Assembly: GCF_022678645.1 (NCBI RefSeq)
Contig: NZ_JALBWV010000027.1
Location: 1-64,000, forward strand
DNA length: 64,000 bases
Reading direction: 5' to 3'
Source of the DNA: Saccharopolyspora soli
Lineage (GTDB): Bacteria > Actinomycetota > Actinomycetes > Mycobacteriales > Pseudonocardiaceae
The notes under the pieces are model-generated. The model was not told where the DNA came from and made no database searches. It saw only the letters and a program-made list of their open reading frames with translations. Shown here piece by piece: positions 15,159 to 23,378 of the stretch. The stretch's first letter is position 1. Every line of letters starts with the position of its first letter. The position numbers and the translations under genes are program-made.

Positions 15159-17747
15159 ATGACGAACGAATTCACCGCCACCAACGAAGCCGCACCGCTC
15201 GACCCGGACGAGCACATCGCCATAGTGGGGATGGCGGGCCGCTTTCCAGGAGCAGCTGACATCGCCGAGTTCTGGCGGCTCTGCGTGGACGGCGCCGACC
15301 GCGTGTCGACCTGGCACGTGCCACCCGATTCCGGCCGAGTCGGCGCCAGCGGCCTACTCGCCGACATCGACCGGTTCGACCCGGCGCCGTTCGACATGAC
15401 ACCCACCGAAGCCACCACCATGGACCCGCAGCACCGGATCTTCCTGGAGCTGTGCTGGCACGCGCTGGAGTCCGCGGCGGTAATTCCAGGGGACGACGAG
15501 TTGATCGTGTCGGTGTACGCGTCGGCTGCGCCCAGCACGTATCGGCTGGCGGAGTCCGCCGATCCCGGCGTCGACGAACGCTACCTCCGCATGCTGGCCT
15601 CCGGTGCCGACTTTCTCGCCACCAGGGTCAGCCACCTGCTCGACCTGCGCGGTGAAGCCGTCTCGGTGCAGACGGCGTGCTCTTCCTCCCTGGTCGCGGT
15701 GCACCTTGCCGCGCAGCAAGTGCGCGCCGGTCTCAGCGACGTGGCCATCGCGGGCGGGATCTCCGTGGACGTCGACCAAGACCTCGGGTACCCGCGCCAC
15801 GACTGGATGATCACTTCGCCGGACGGTCGCTGCAGGCCGTTCGACACCTCGGCCAACGGCACCGTGCACGGCAACGGCGGCGGCGTGGTGGTGCTACAAC
15901 GTCTCGGCGACGCGCTCGCCCAGGGACGTCGGGTGCACGCGGTGCTGCGGGCGACCGCGACCAACAACGATGGTCGGACCAAGGCGAGCTTCATGGCGCC
16001 GAGCGTGCGTGGCCAGTCCGAGGTCATCGCCAAGGCCCTGGCCGCAGTCCCGGCGGAGTCGATCGGTTACTTCGAGGCGCATGGCACCGGCACGCGCACC
16101 GACGACCACATCGAAATCGACGCGGCGCGGCGTGCCTACGCCAGGCACACGCAGGCGACCGGTTTCTGCGCGTTGGGCTCGTTGAAGTCGAATTACGGCC
16201 ATCTCGGCCGGGCGGCGGGCATCGCTGGACTGATCAAGGCGATCTGCGCGGTACGCGACGGCATCCGCCCGCCGCTGTCGGGCTTCCGCGAACCGAATCC
16301 GGACATCGACCTCGTGCGGTCGCCGTTCCGGATTCCGCTCGCCGCCGAGCCGTGGCCGGACTCGCCTCGACGTGCCGCGGTCAGTTCGTTCGGGGTGGGC
16401 GGCACCAACGCGCATGCGATCGTCGAGCAGTACGTCCAGGACCCGGCGCGGCCAGCGGACAGCCCGGCGGTGTTGCCGATGTCCGCCGCCGACGCCCCAG
16501 CACTGCGGCGCACCGCGGACGCGCTCGCCGAGCGCCTCGACCGCGACTCCGGTTTGGCACTCGCCGAGGTCGCGCACACTCTGGCGGCGGGACGGTACGC
16601 GCACTCCGGTGCCCGGTCGGCCGTCGCGGTGCCCTGCCGCGCGCAGGCCGCCGCAGCGTTGCGAGGGATGACAGCGATGGCGCCAGCCGCAGCGGGCGGC
16701 CTGGTGTTCGTCTTCCCGGGCCAGACCGGCGGCGACGACGACTTCACCGGCATCTACCGCGCCATTCGGGTGTTCCGGGCAGAAATCGACGCGTGCGCCG
16801 CTGCGCTGGACATCGATCCGGCGTTGCTGCTCAGCCGGGCCGTCGACGCCATGCCGCCGTACCAACCGGCACTGGTGGCCGTTGAAATCGCGTGTGCGAA
16901 AGTGTTGATCGCCGCCGGCATCCAGGCCCACGCACTGCTCGGCAGCAGCCTCGGCGAGTATGCTGCGGCGCATCTCGCTGGCGTGTTCGAGCGCGAGCCA
17001 CTCATGTGGTTGCTCGACACCCGGGACAGACTCATGCGCCGCTGCGAACCGGGAGCGCTGCTGTCCGTCGCCGCCGGTGCGGATGCCGTCGCAGACCTGC
17101 TCGGCCCGAATCTCGTGTTGGCGGTGAACGCTGCCGAGGACCGCATCGTGCTCTCCGGCCGCCCCGAATCGATGGAGAACGCGCACCGCGAACTCGGCGA
17201 ACGCGGAATCCGGTCCCGACTCCTGCCCGGCGACATCGCGTTCCACTCACCGCTGGTGGCCACCGCCGCGGCCGAGTACGAGAAGGCGGTGCGATCGGCC
17301 CGACCAGCGCCCGCGACGGCCCCGATTGCCTCCACGCTGACCGGAGCCGTGCCGGACGCGGACGCGTGGTCCGACGCGGAGTACTGGTCGCGTCAACTCG
17401 CCGAGCCGGTCCGCTTCGCCGATGCGCTGCGGGCCACGACCGCGCGAGGGAACCGGCGGTTCGTCGAGCTGGGCCCCGGCACGGCGCTCGCCGCGCTCAT
17501 CCTTCGCGGCTCGCAGGGAGAACCGGTGAGCGCGGTCTCGATCGGTGGCCATGCTGACGGTCCCTTCGCCGGGATGGCCACCGCGCTCGGCCGGATCTGG
17601 GCCGAGGGCACGCCGGTCGACTGGGACGCGGTCAACTGCACCGGCGATCAGCGCTTCGCCGAGCTGGTCGGATACCCCTTCGCCAACGATCGGTTCTGGG
17701 GCCACGTCCCGGAGGCCGGCGGCTCCGGACTGGCCGAGCCGGTCTGA
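15159..17747 (+). CDS. Stand-alone KS-AT type I polyketide synthase
   Basis: An 862-residue protein with two domains. The ketosynthase spans about residues 15-435, with active-site Cys174 in TACSSS and the two histidines in EAHGTGT and NYGHLGRA. The acyltransferase spans about 520-800 with catalytic Ser597. The AT motif is GSSLGEYAAA instead of GHSxGE, so the histidine before the serine is replaced. The C-terminal linker ends YPFANDRFW, after which cis-AT modules normally continue, but no KR, DH, ACP or thioesterase follows. No acyl carrier protein gene is visible in the window. It could act with a carrier encoded elsewhere or be a truncated iterative PKS. ATG 15159 follows GGGTGG. Confidence 0.88.
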   Translation: MTNEFTATNEAAPLDPDEHIAIVGMAGRFPGAADIAEFWRLCVDGADRVSTWHVPPDSGRVGASGLLADIDRFDPAPFDMTPTEATTMDPQHRIFLELCWHALESAAVIPGDDELIVSVYASAAPSTYRLAESADPGVDERYLRMLASGADFLATRVSHLLDLRGEAVSVQTACSSSLVAVHLAAQQVRAGLSDVAIAGGISVDVDQDLGYPRHDWMITSPDGRCRPFDTSANGTVHGNGGGVVVLQRLGDALAQGRRVHAVLRATATNNDGRTKASFMAPSVRGQSEVIAKALAAVPAESIGYFEAHGTGTRTDDHIEIDAARRAYARHTQATGFCALGSLKSNYGHLGRAAGIAGLIKAICAVRDGIRPPLSGFREPNPDIDLVRSPFRIPLAAEPWPDSPRRAAVSSFGVGGTNAHAIVEQYVQDPARPADSPAVLPMSAADAPALRRTADALAERLDRDSGLALAEVAHTLAAGRYAHSGARSAVAVPCRAQAAAALRGMTAMAPAAAGGLVFVFPGQTGGDDDFTGIYRAIRVFRAEIDACAAALDIDPALLLSRAVDAMPPYQPALVAVEIACAKVLIAAGIQAHALLGSSLGEYAAAHLAGVFEREPLMWLLDTRDRLMRRCEPGALLSVAAGADAVADLLGPNLVLAVNAAEDRIVLSGRPESMENAHRELGERGIRSRLLPGDIAFHSPLVATAAAEYEKAVRSARPAPATAPIASTLTGAVPDADAWSDAEYWSRQLAEPVRFADALRATTARGNRRFVELGPGTALAALILRGSQGEPVSAVSIGGHADGPFAGMATALGRIWAEGTPVDWDAVNCTGDQRFAELVGYPFANDRFWGHVPEAGGSGLAEPV

Positions 17748-17799
17748 TTTCCGGGACCCTGCCCCGGGCTGGGAAGGCCAACTACCGGGCCAGAACAAC

Positions 17800-17823
17800 G
17801 CCCCCGACGAAAGGGCCGGGGGC
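17800..17823. terminator. Hairpin terminator between converging genes
   Basis: GCCCCCG at 17800-17806 pairs with CGGGGGC at 17817-17823 around a 10-base loop. It lies between the end of the polyketide synthase (+) and the end of the AhpD-like gene (-), as expected for a bidirectional terminator. There is no U-tract, which is common in actinobacteria. Confidence 0.6.
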
Positions 17824-17871
17824 ATGTGCTGCTGCTGGTGCGAGACGGCACCGGCCAAGCGCTCCTCGTTG

Positions 17872-18351
17872 TCAGAGCAGCGCCTGGCCGGGCTGATAGG
17901 TGCCGTCGGCGGGCTGCTGGACGATGACGTTCATGCGGTTGAAGGCGTTGATGATGGCGATGGTGGACACCAGTGCGGCCAGCTGGGTCTCGTCGTAATG
18001 CTTGGCCGCGTTCGCCCATGCCTCGTCCGTGACACCACCGGCCGCGTCGGCGGTGCGGGTGCCCTGCTCCGCCAGCTCCAGAGCAGCGCGTTCGGCTTCG
18101 GTGAAGACCGTGGCCTCTCGCCAGGCCGCGACCAGGTTGAGGCGCACCGCGGTCTCCCCGGCGTGCGCGGCCTCTTTGGTGTGCATGTCGGTGCAGAACC
18201 CGCAGCCGTTGATCTGACTGGCGCGGAGCCTCACCAGTTCCTGCGTCGTGGCTGGCAGCGTCGAGGCCGCGACGGTGTTGTGCGCCGAGGTGAGGTACTT
18301 CAGGACCTTGGTTGCGACCTGGTTGCCGAAAAGGTTCAAGCGGGCATCCAC
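17872..18351 (-). CDS. AhpD-like carboxymuconolactone decarboxylase-family protein
   Basis: A 159-residue all-helical protein with the redox motif CGFCTDMH (Cys50, Cys53, His57), characteristic of AhpD-type alkylhydroperoxidases, and the following EAAHAGET segment. Such proteins reduce peroxides through the CxxC pair or serve as related redox enzymes. An AGGAG site precedes ATG 18351. Genes of this family are often targets of ECF41 sigma factors; one such sigma gene lies at 27268. The neighbours on the same strand suggest a role around quinone or polyphenol redox stress, which is inferred. Confidence 0.9.
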   Translation of the reverse strand: MDARLNLFGNQVATKVLKYLTSAHNTVAASTLPATTQELVRLRASQINGCGFCTDMHTKEAAHAGETAVRLNLVAAWREATVFTEAERAALELAEQGTRTADAAGGVTDEAWANAAKHYDETQLAALVSTIAIINAFNRMNVIVQQPADGTYQPGQALL

Positions 18352-18392
18352 GGTGAGCTCCTATGCCGTTACTGATGATCGAAGATCCCTGA

Positions 18393-18439
18393 CTGGCTTA
18401 CACATCTCCGACGAAGTAGCCCGGAAAGATGTGAGCCAG
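18393..18439. terminator. Inverted repeat between LLM oxidoreductase and AhpD-like genes
   Basis: CTGGCTTACACATCT (18393-18407) pairs with AGATGTGAGCCAG (18427-18439) with a small bulge, giving a strong hairpin. It lies downstream of the minus-strand LLM gene and upstream of the minus-strand AhpD gene. It could end the first transcript or be an operator for the second; position alone does not decide. Confidence 0.5.
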
Positions 18440-18479
18440 CGGAATGTGATCGAACAGTCCTGGATATTGGCCGACTCGG

Positions 18480-19373
18480 TCAGAAGCGGTACATGGCTTC
18501 GGCGATGTCCTTGAGGAACTTCCGTTCATCGCCGGTCGGGAGCATGATCACGACGCGATCGACACCGGCCGCCTGGTAGTCGTCGAGCCGGTCGAGGCGA
18601 CCGAGGAAGACGGTGACCTCCATCCGCCCACGACCCGCTGCCGCGGCACGCTCCTGCAGCTCGGAGATCCGCGCCTGGAAGAAGCCCATGTCGTCGTGGT
18701 GACCGGGCATCCACCCGTCGCCGAAGGCCAGCACCCGGTCCAGAACGGTGGGGCCGTCGCCCCCGACGAGAACCGGCGGCCGCGGGCTCTGAAGCGGTTT
18801 CGGCCAGGAGTAGATGGGGTCGAACTCAACGAACTTGCCGTGGTATTCCGCTTTTTCGTTCGCCCAGATCTGCTGCATCGCCGCCATCCGCTCAGCCATC
18901 AGCGTCATCCGGGTGCGGTAATCGGTGCTGTGGTTGCTTATCTCCTCGCGATTCCACGGCGAGCCGACCCCGACCCCGAACAGCAGCCGCCCACGCGACA
19001 GCTGGTCGAGGGTGGCGATCTGCTTGGCCAGCCAGATGGGATCCCGTTGCACCACAAGGCAGATCCCGGTGCCGATCCGCAGGGTCGAGGTGACGGCGGC
19101 CATCCCGGCCAGCGTCACGAACTGCTCGCGGTTGCGGTAGAAGTCGCGGGGCATATCGCCCCCCGCTTCCTCGAATCCCGCGCTCAGGTCCTTGCGTTCC
19201 GCGATGTTGGCGGTCTTCTCGTTCCCGGCGCCGAAGGGGACCCGGCGGGTCACGGGCACGTGGCTGTGGTCTTGCACGAAGATCGACTCGATGCCGAGCC
19301 CCTCGGTTTCGCGGGCGAGCTCGAGCGGGTCCAGGCCCTCGTCCGAGTTCATGGAGAACACACCGAACTTCAT
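18480..19373 (-). CDS. LLM-class (luciferase-like, probably F420-dependent) oxidoreductase
   Basis: A 297-residue luciferase-like TIM barrel with MKFGVFSMNSDEGLDP at the N-terminus, FVQDHSHVPV, LRIGTGICLVVQRDP, LSRGRLLFGVGVGSPWNR and the PPVLVGGDGP motif. This subgroup usually uses F420 (sometimes FMN) to reduce or oxidise small organic substrates. ATG 19373 follows AGGTGAAG. It is transcribed in the same direction as the methyltransferases behind it and may act in the naphthoquinone pathway, but the substrate cannot be derived from sequence. Confidence 0.9.
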   Translation of the reverse strand: MKFGVFSMNSDEGLDPLELARETEGLGIESIFVQDHSHVPVTRRVPFGAGNEKTANIAERKDLSAGFEEAGGDMPRDFYRNREQFVTLAGMAAVTSTLRIGTGICLVVQRDPIWLAKQIATLDQLSRGRLLFGVGVGSPWNREEISNHSTDYRTRMTLMAERMAAMQQIWANEKAEYHGKFVEFDPIYSWPKPLQSPRPPVLVGGDGPTVLDRVLAFGDGWMPGHHDDMGFFQARISELQERAAAAGRGRMEVTVFLGRLDRLDDYQAAGVDRVVIMLPTGDERKFLKDIAEAMYRF

Positions 19374-19667
19374 TCTTCTTCACCTCTACCTCTCCGGCCG
19401 GACGTCGAGTCCGGCCGGTTCAGGTCATGTTCTGGATCACGGATGCCGAATGTGGCGGGCGATCGGGACCTGATGGCCGCGTTCGACCACCGCAGGACAC
19501 GAGGTTCGGCACCGCACGGGTGAGATCCCGCGCCGGGTAGCTGCCTTTCGAACCTGGTCGGATGAAACTCCGGGCAAGTCCCACCCTCCCAGGTCGGAAA
19601 GCGTCTACCAGCTATGGCGCTACCTCGCATCGCTTTTCATCGGTAGATCCAGGCTGAACTCGACTGG
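19374..19667. other. Intergenic region with a perfect 10-bp hairpin
   Basis: No gene was found. CCGGCCGGAC (19394-19403) and GTCCGGCCGG (19409-19418) form a hairpin with a five-base loop, 21 bp before the start codon of the LLM gene. It may terminate the methyltransferase transcript (minus strand) or sit in the LLM 5' leader. Confidence 0.5.
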
Positions 19668-20738
19668 TCATGCGGTCTTAGTCGCGCACAGGATGGCCTG
19701 CACGGGGATGACGTCCGGTGGGATGTCGGCAGCGTCCTTGGTAATCGCCTTCGTGACCTCGAACCCGCACTCTTCCAGCCAACTCTGGTACGTCGACAGC
19801 TTCTGCGGCCCGCCCTGACCCATGGTGCAGCCGAGGAAGAAGGCCGGGAAGAAGTCGACGTTGTAGTTGTCGGAGTCCTTGATGTTTTCGGGGTACACCG
19901 GCACCAGGATGTTGACCTGCCCACCGACCTCAAGCGACCTGTTGACGCCTTGGAGGATCTTGAACACGTCGCTCTTGTCGAACATGTCCAAGAAGTGCTT
20001 GATCAGCACGACGTCGAAGCCCTCGGGGACGCCTTCGAAGACGTCACCGCCGATGAAGGAGCAGTGCTCGGCCACGCCTTGAGCCCGGAAGTTGGCCAGG
20101 CATTCCGCTTCCTTTTCGGGCAGGTCGAACGTGGTCACCCGAAGCCCCGGCGACGCCTTCAGCTGGTAGGTGTGAATCGCCCCGAGACCGGTGTTTCCGG
20201 CGAGGTCGAGAACCCGTGCGCCGGATGGGATGTCGACGTTGCCGAAGAACCACGGATCCATGCGGGCGGTGACGGTGTCCATCAACGTTGCCCAGGACTC
20301 GCGCAGGTCCTGGTGTTCAGCCACCGCACCGTACAGGGTTCCGTCAAATCCGTAGAGCTCTTTCAGGCCGACGACCGTGCCGGTCCGCACGCTGTCGGTG
20401 AGGTAGAACAACTGCCGGAGCGCGACGACCTTGATCATGTTCATGTAGGTGACAGCTCGCTGGAGGTCGGCCTCGGCGACGTCCGCGAGCTCATCGAGGG
20501 AGTAGCCGCCGGACCCCGCGTCGTAGGCGAGGAAACGCTCCTTGACCAGCAGCTGCAGCAGCTGCTCCACGTGGTCCGGTTTGGCGCCGATGGCGTCACC
20601 GAGCTTGGCCGCGGTCATGCCGGGGTTTTCCCGAAGCTTGTCGATGATGCCGAGTTCGAAGGCGGACAGCAGGTTCATGAATAGCCCGGGCCCCACCATG
20701 TATTCGCGGAGTCGTGCGAGCGTGGCTTCAGGTGTCAT
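19668..20738 (-). CDS. SAM-dependent methyltransferase (copy 1 of tandem pair)
   Basis: A 356-residue protein with an N-terminal winged-helix dimerisation-type domain (about 1-110) and a C-terminal Rossmann methyltransferase domain. SAM motif I is an unusual VLDLAGNTGLGA, followed by the acidic loop VTTFDLPE and GDVFEGVPEGFDVVLIKHFL. The architecture is that of small-molecule O-methyltransferases, though C- or N-methylation cannot be excluded. An AAAGGGA site precedes ATG 20738. It is about three-quarters identical, and the same length, as the gene immediately upstream, so the two arose by tandem duplication. Likely substrate: a polyhydroxylated naphthalene or quinone of this cluster (inference). 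Confidence 0.88.
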   Translation of the reverse strand: MTPEATLARLREYMVGPGLFMNLLSAFELGIIDKLRENPGMTAAKLGDAIGAKPDHVEQLLQLLVKERFLAYDAGSGGYSLDELADVAEADLQRAVTYMNMIKVVALRQLFYLTDSVRTGTVVGLKELYGFDGTLYGAVAEHQDLRESWATLMDTVTARMDPWFFGNVDIPSGARVLDLAGNTGLGAIHTYQLKASPGLRVTTFDLPEKEAECLANFRAQGVAEHCSFIGGDVFEGVPEGFDVVLIKHFLDMFDKSDVFKILQGVNRSLEVGGQVNILVPVYPENIKDSDNYNVDFFPAFFLGCTMGQGGPQKLSTYQSWLEECGFEVTKAITKDAADIPPDVIPVQAILCATKTA

Positions 20739-20775
20739 TCGAATATCCCTTTGCGACTGCCGTGGGGTCAGCTGA

Positions 20776-21846
20776 TCATGCGGTTTTCGTCGCGCACAGG
20801 ACGGCCTGCAGGGGGAACGCGTCCGGCGGTATGTCGGCGGGGTCCTCAACGGTCACCTTGGTCATCTCGAAACCGCACTCTTCCAACCAGCTCTGGTACG
20901 TCGACAGCTTCTGCGGACCGCCCTGACCCATGGCGCAGCCGAGGAAGAACACCGGGTAGAAGTCGACCGAACGGGAGTCGAAATCCCTGACGTTGTCCTG
21001 GTACACCGGAACCAGGACGTTGACCTGCCCGCCGACGTCCAGGGACTTGTTGACGTTGGCGAGGATCTTGCACGCATCGCTCTTGTCGAACAAGGTCACG
21101 AAGTGCTTGATCAGCACGACGTCGAAACCCTTGGGGACCTCCTGGAAAACGTCACCGCCGATGAAGGAGCAGTGCTCCTCCACCCCATGAGCCCGGAAGT
21201 TCGCCAGGCATTCCGTTTCCTTTTCGGGCATGTCGAACGTGGTCACCCGAAGCCCCTGCGACGCCTTCAGCTGGTAGGTGTTGATCGCCCCGAGACCGGT
21301 GTTTCCGGCGAGGTCGAGAACCCGTGCGCCGGATGGGATGTCGACGTTCTCGAAGAACCACGGATCAACGCGCGCGGTGCCCAAGTCCATGCTCGTAGCC
21401 CAGGTCTCACGCAGGTCCTGGTGCTCAGCCACGGCGTCGAACAGGGTTCCCTCGAATCCGTAGAGCTCTTTCAGGCCGACGACCGTGCCGGTCCGCACGC
21501 TGTCCGAAAGGTAGAACAACTGCCTGAGCATGGTGACCTTTACCAGGTCCATGAAGGTGAGCACTCGGTCGAGATCGGCCTTCGCAACACCTGCGAGCGC
21601 GTCGAGGGAGTAGCCGCCGGACCCTGCGTCGTAGGAGACGAAGCTCTCCTTGACCAGCAGATGCAGAAGCTGCTCCACGGCATCCGGTTTGGCACCGACG
21701 GCGTCACCGAGCTCGACCGCGCTCATGCCGGGGTTTTCCCGAAGCTGGTCGATGATGCCGAGTTCGAAAGCGGACATCAGGTTCATGAATCGCGCGGGCC
21801 CCACCATATATTCACGAAATCGCGCGAGTGTAGCTTCTGCGGTCAT
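20776..21846 (-). CDS. SAM-dependent methyltransferase (copy 2 of tandem pair)
   Basis: A 356-residue paralogue of the downstream copy, ending in the same LCATKTA string and carrying the same motif I (DLAGNTGLGA). Differences are spread over the protein, densest in the helical N-terminal region and around residues 140-155, where substrate contacts usually lie. That is consistent with divergence in substrate or position specificity. GAAGGGA precedes ATG 21846, and only 37 bp separate the two genes. It is the first gene of the leftward operon and diverges from rppA across a 371-bp promoter region. Confidence 0.88.
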   Translation of the reverse strand: MTAEATLARFREYMVGPARFMNLMSAFELGIIDQLRENPGMSAVELGDAVGAKPDAVEQLLHLLVKESFVSYDAGSGGYSLDALAGVAKADLDRVLTFMDLVKVTMLRQLFYLSDSVRTGTVVGLKELYGFEGTLFDAVAEHQDLRETWATSMDLGTARVDPWFFENVDIPSGARVLDLAGNTGLGAINTYQLKASQGLRVTTFDMPEKETECLANFRAHGVEEHCSFIGGDVFQEVPKGFDVVLIKHFVTLFDKSDACKILANVNKSLDVGGQVNVLVPVYQDNVRDFDSRSVDFYPVFFLGCAMGQGGPQKLSTYQSWLEECGFEMTKVTVEDPADIPPDAFPLQAVLCATKTA

Positions 21847-21993
21847 GCACTAGTCCCTTCGGGTTGGTCGTTTCGACTACCGCGGCGCACCAGATGAAGC
21901 CGATGCCCACCTCGATGAGGAACACTCGGTCGCCAGTTCCGGTGTGGCCAACATGGCTACCGCGAGGCCAGGTTGAGCGTTGCGGGGAATTCG

Positions 21994-22044
21994 CCGCTGC
22001 TCCATGCGTCGAGCAGCATCGGGCACCGGACTTGGCTGGGACTG
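21994..22044 (-). promoter_or_regulatory. Conserved promoter block upstream of the methyltransferase pair
   Basis: The minus-strand sequence matches 14959-15010 over about 50 bp. Its end nearest the gene is 148 bp from ATG 21846, the same distance as at the polyketide synthase. The similarity in place, orientation and distance argues for co-regulation of the two transcription units. Confidence 0.55.
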
Positions 22045-22109
22045 TTTGGTGGGTTGGTGCGGGGTTGGTGGTTTGCGGTTGTGCGGTGGGGATGCTGTCG
22101 CGGGTTTGT

Positions 22110-22138
22110 TGGCAGGTGGGTGCCAAGTCGGTGGCAAG
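22110..22138 (+). promoter_or_regulatory. SARP-type heptamer direct repeats upstream of rppA
   Basis: Three heptamers start at 22110, 22121 and 22132: TGGCAGG, TGCCAAG and TGGCAAG, each separated by four bases (11-bp period). SARP activators are known to bind heptameric direct repeats on the same face of the helix with this spacing upstream of the -10 region. The array ends 79 bp before ATG 22218. The same motif, again three times at 11-bp spacing, is found upstream of the truncated rppA copy. Confidence 0.65.
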
Positions 22139-22217
22139 TGGGGTGGGTGAGGCTGAGCGTGGCTGGGTTGGCCTGTTGGGGAGTTGGCGGAGTTTCTACA
22201 GAAGGCAGATGCTGGTT

Positions 22218-23315
22218 ATGGCTACGTTGTGCAAGCCGTCGGTGAGTGTGCCGGAATATGTTGTGACGATGGACGAGACGTTGGAGTTCGCCAAGCGGTT
22301 GCATGCGGGTAAGTCGCAGCTTCCGTTGGCGCTTCGGTTGATTCGCAACACCGGGGTGCGGAAGCGGCATATTGTGCAGCCTATTGAGGAGACTTTGCGC
22401 CATCCGGGCTTTGAGGAGCGCAACCGCGTCTACGAGGTGGAGTCGAAGAAGCGGTGTCCCGAGGTGGTGGAACAGGCCCTGGGGAATGCCTGTGTGGTGG
22501 CGCGGGATATTGACGCGATTATTTATGTGTCGTGCACCGGTTTTCTGATGCCGTCGCTGACGGCGTGGTTGATCAACAACATGGGGTTTCGGTCGGATGT
22601 GGTGCAGATGCCGATCGCCCAGTTGGGTTGCGCGGCTGGGGGTGCGGCGATCAATCGCGCCCATGATTTTTGCACGGCCTACCCCGAGGGCAACGTGTTG
22701 ATCGTGTCCTGCGAGCTGTGCTCGCTGTGCTACCAACCGGACGACGACGGGGTGGGTTCGCTGCTGTCGGACGGGTTGTTCGGGGACGCGGTGGCGGCTG
22801 CGGTGGTGCGGGGCCGCGGTGGCACGGGCATGGTGTTGGAGCGCAACGCCTCGTATCTCATTCCCCACACCGAGGAATGGATCTCCTACGCGGTGCGGGC
22901 CACCGGCTTCCACTTCCAGTTGGACCGGCGGGTGCCGGGCACGATGGAACCGCTGGCGCCGGTGCTGCGTGAGCTGGCCACTGAGCACGGCTGGGACATC
23001 GCCAACCTCGGCTTCTACATCATCCACGCCGGTGGCCCACGGATCTTGGACGACTTGAGCAAGTTCCTCGGTGTCGACGAGCACGCCTTCCGGCACAGCC
23101 GAGCGACCCTGACCGAATACGGAAACATCGCCAGCGCAGTCGTGCTCGAAGCACTCCGCGCACTCTTCGACGAAGACACCACCACGCCCGGCGCCCCCGG
23201 CGTCATCGCCGGTTTCGGCCCCGGCATCACCGCCGAAATGGCAGTCGGCAGCTGGACCGTGGACACGACACGCACCACCGACGACAGGACCGCGGCAGGA
23301 ATCGCTGTGCCGTGA
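22218..23315 (+). CDS. rppA: Type III polyketide synthase, 1,3,6,8-tetrahydroxynaphthalene synthase (RppA)
   Basis: A 365-residue chalcone-synthase-fold enzyme with the full triad at the positions known for RppA: Cys138 in QLGCAAGG, His270 in IIHAGGP and Asn303 in YGNIAS. RppA condenses five malonyl-CoA into 1,3,6,8-tetrahydroxynaphthalene, which oxidises to flaviolin and red-brown pigments. Sequences such as HIVQPIEETLRHPGFEERN and ELCSLCYQPDD are RppA-typical. ATG 22218 matches family N-termini; an in-frame ATG at 22209 sits closer to an AGAAGG site. It heads the operon with the cupin, the aminotransferase and a methyltransferase. Confidence 0.95.
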   Translation: MATLCKPSVSVPEYVVTMDETLEFAKRLHAGKSQLPLALRLIRNTGVRKRHIVQPIEETLRHPGFEERNRVYEVESKKRCPEVVEQALGNACVVARDIDAIIYVSCTGFLMPSLTAWLINNMGFRSDVVQMPIAQLGCAAGGAAINRAHDFCTAYPEGNVLIVSCELCSLCYQPDDDGVGSLLSDGLFGDAVAAAVVRGRGGTGMVLERNASYLIPHTEEWISYAVRATGFHFQLDRRVPGTMEPLAPVLRELATEHGWDIANLGFYIIHAGGPRILDDLSKFLGVDEHAFRHSRATLTEYGNIASAVVLEALRALFDEDTTTPGAPGVIAGFGPGITAEMAVGSWTVDTTRTTDDRTAAGIAVP

Positions 23316-23378
23316 ACAAGAGTGTCACGGCGTGGCCGTGAACGAGAACGTCCTACCGACGCGCAAGGAGACCATCGT

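Larger units (their letters stand above)
21847..22217. promoter_or_regulatory. Divergent promoter region of the methyltransferase operon and rppA
   Basis: No coding sequence was identified in this 371-bp interval. It carries the 21994-22044 block shared with the polyketide synthase promoter and the heptamer repeats at 22110-22138. The rppA-proximal half is unusually rich in GGTGGGTTGG-like runs and resembles the region upstream of the rppA remnant at 33483-33670. Confidence 0.7.

Noticed and set aside
21850..22210. Short minus-strand gene between the methyltransferase pair and rppA
   Set aside because: The open frame has biased Pro/Thr/Gln composition, no ribosome-binding site, and coincides with promoter elements conserved at the DNA level.
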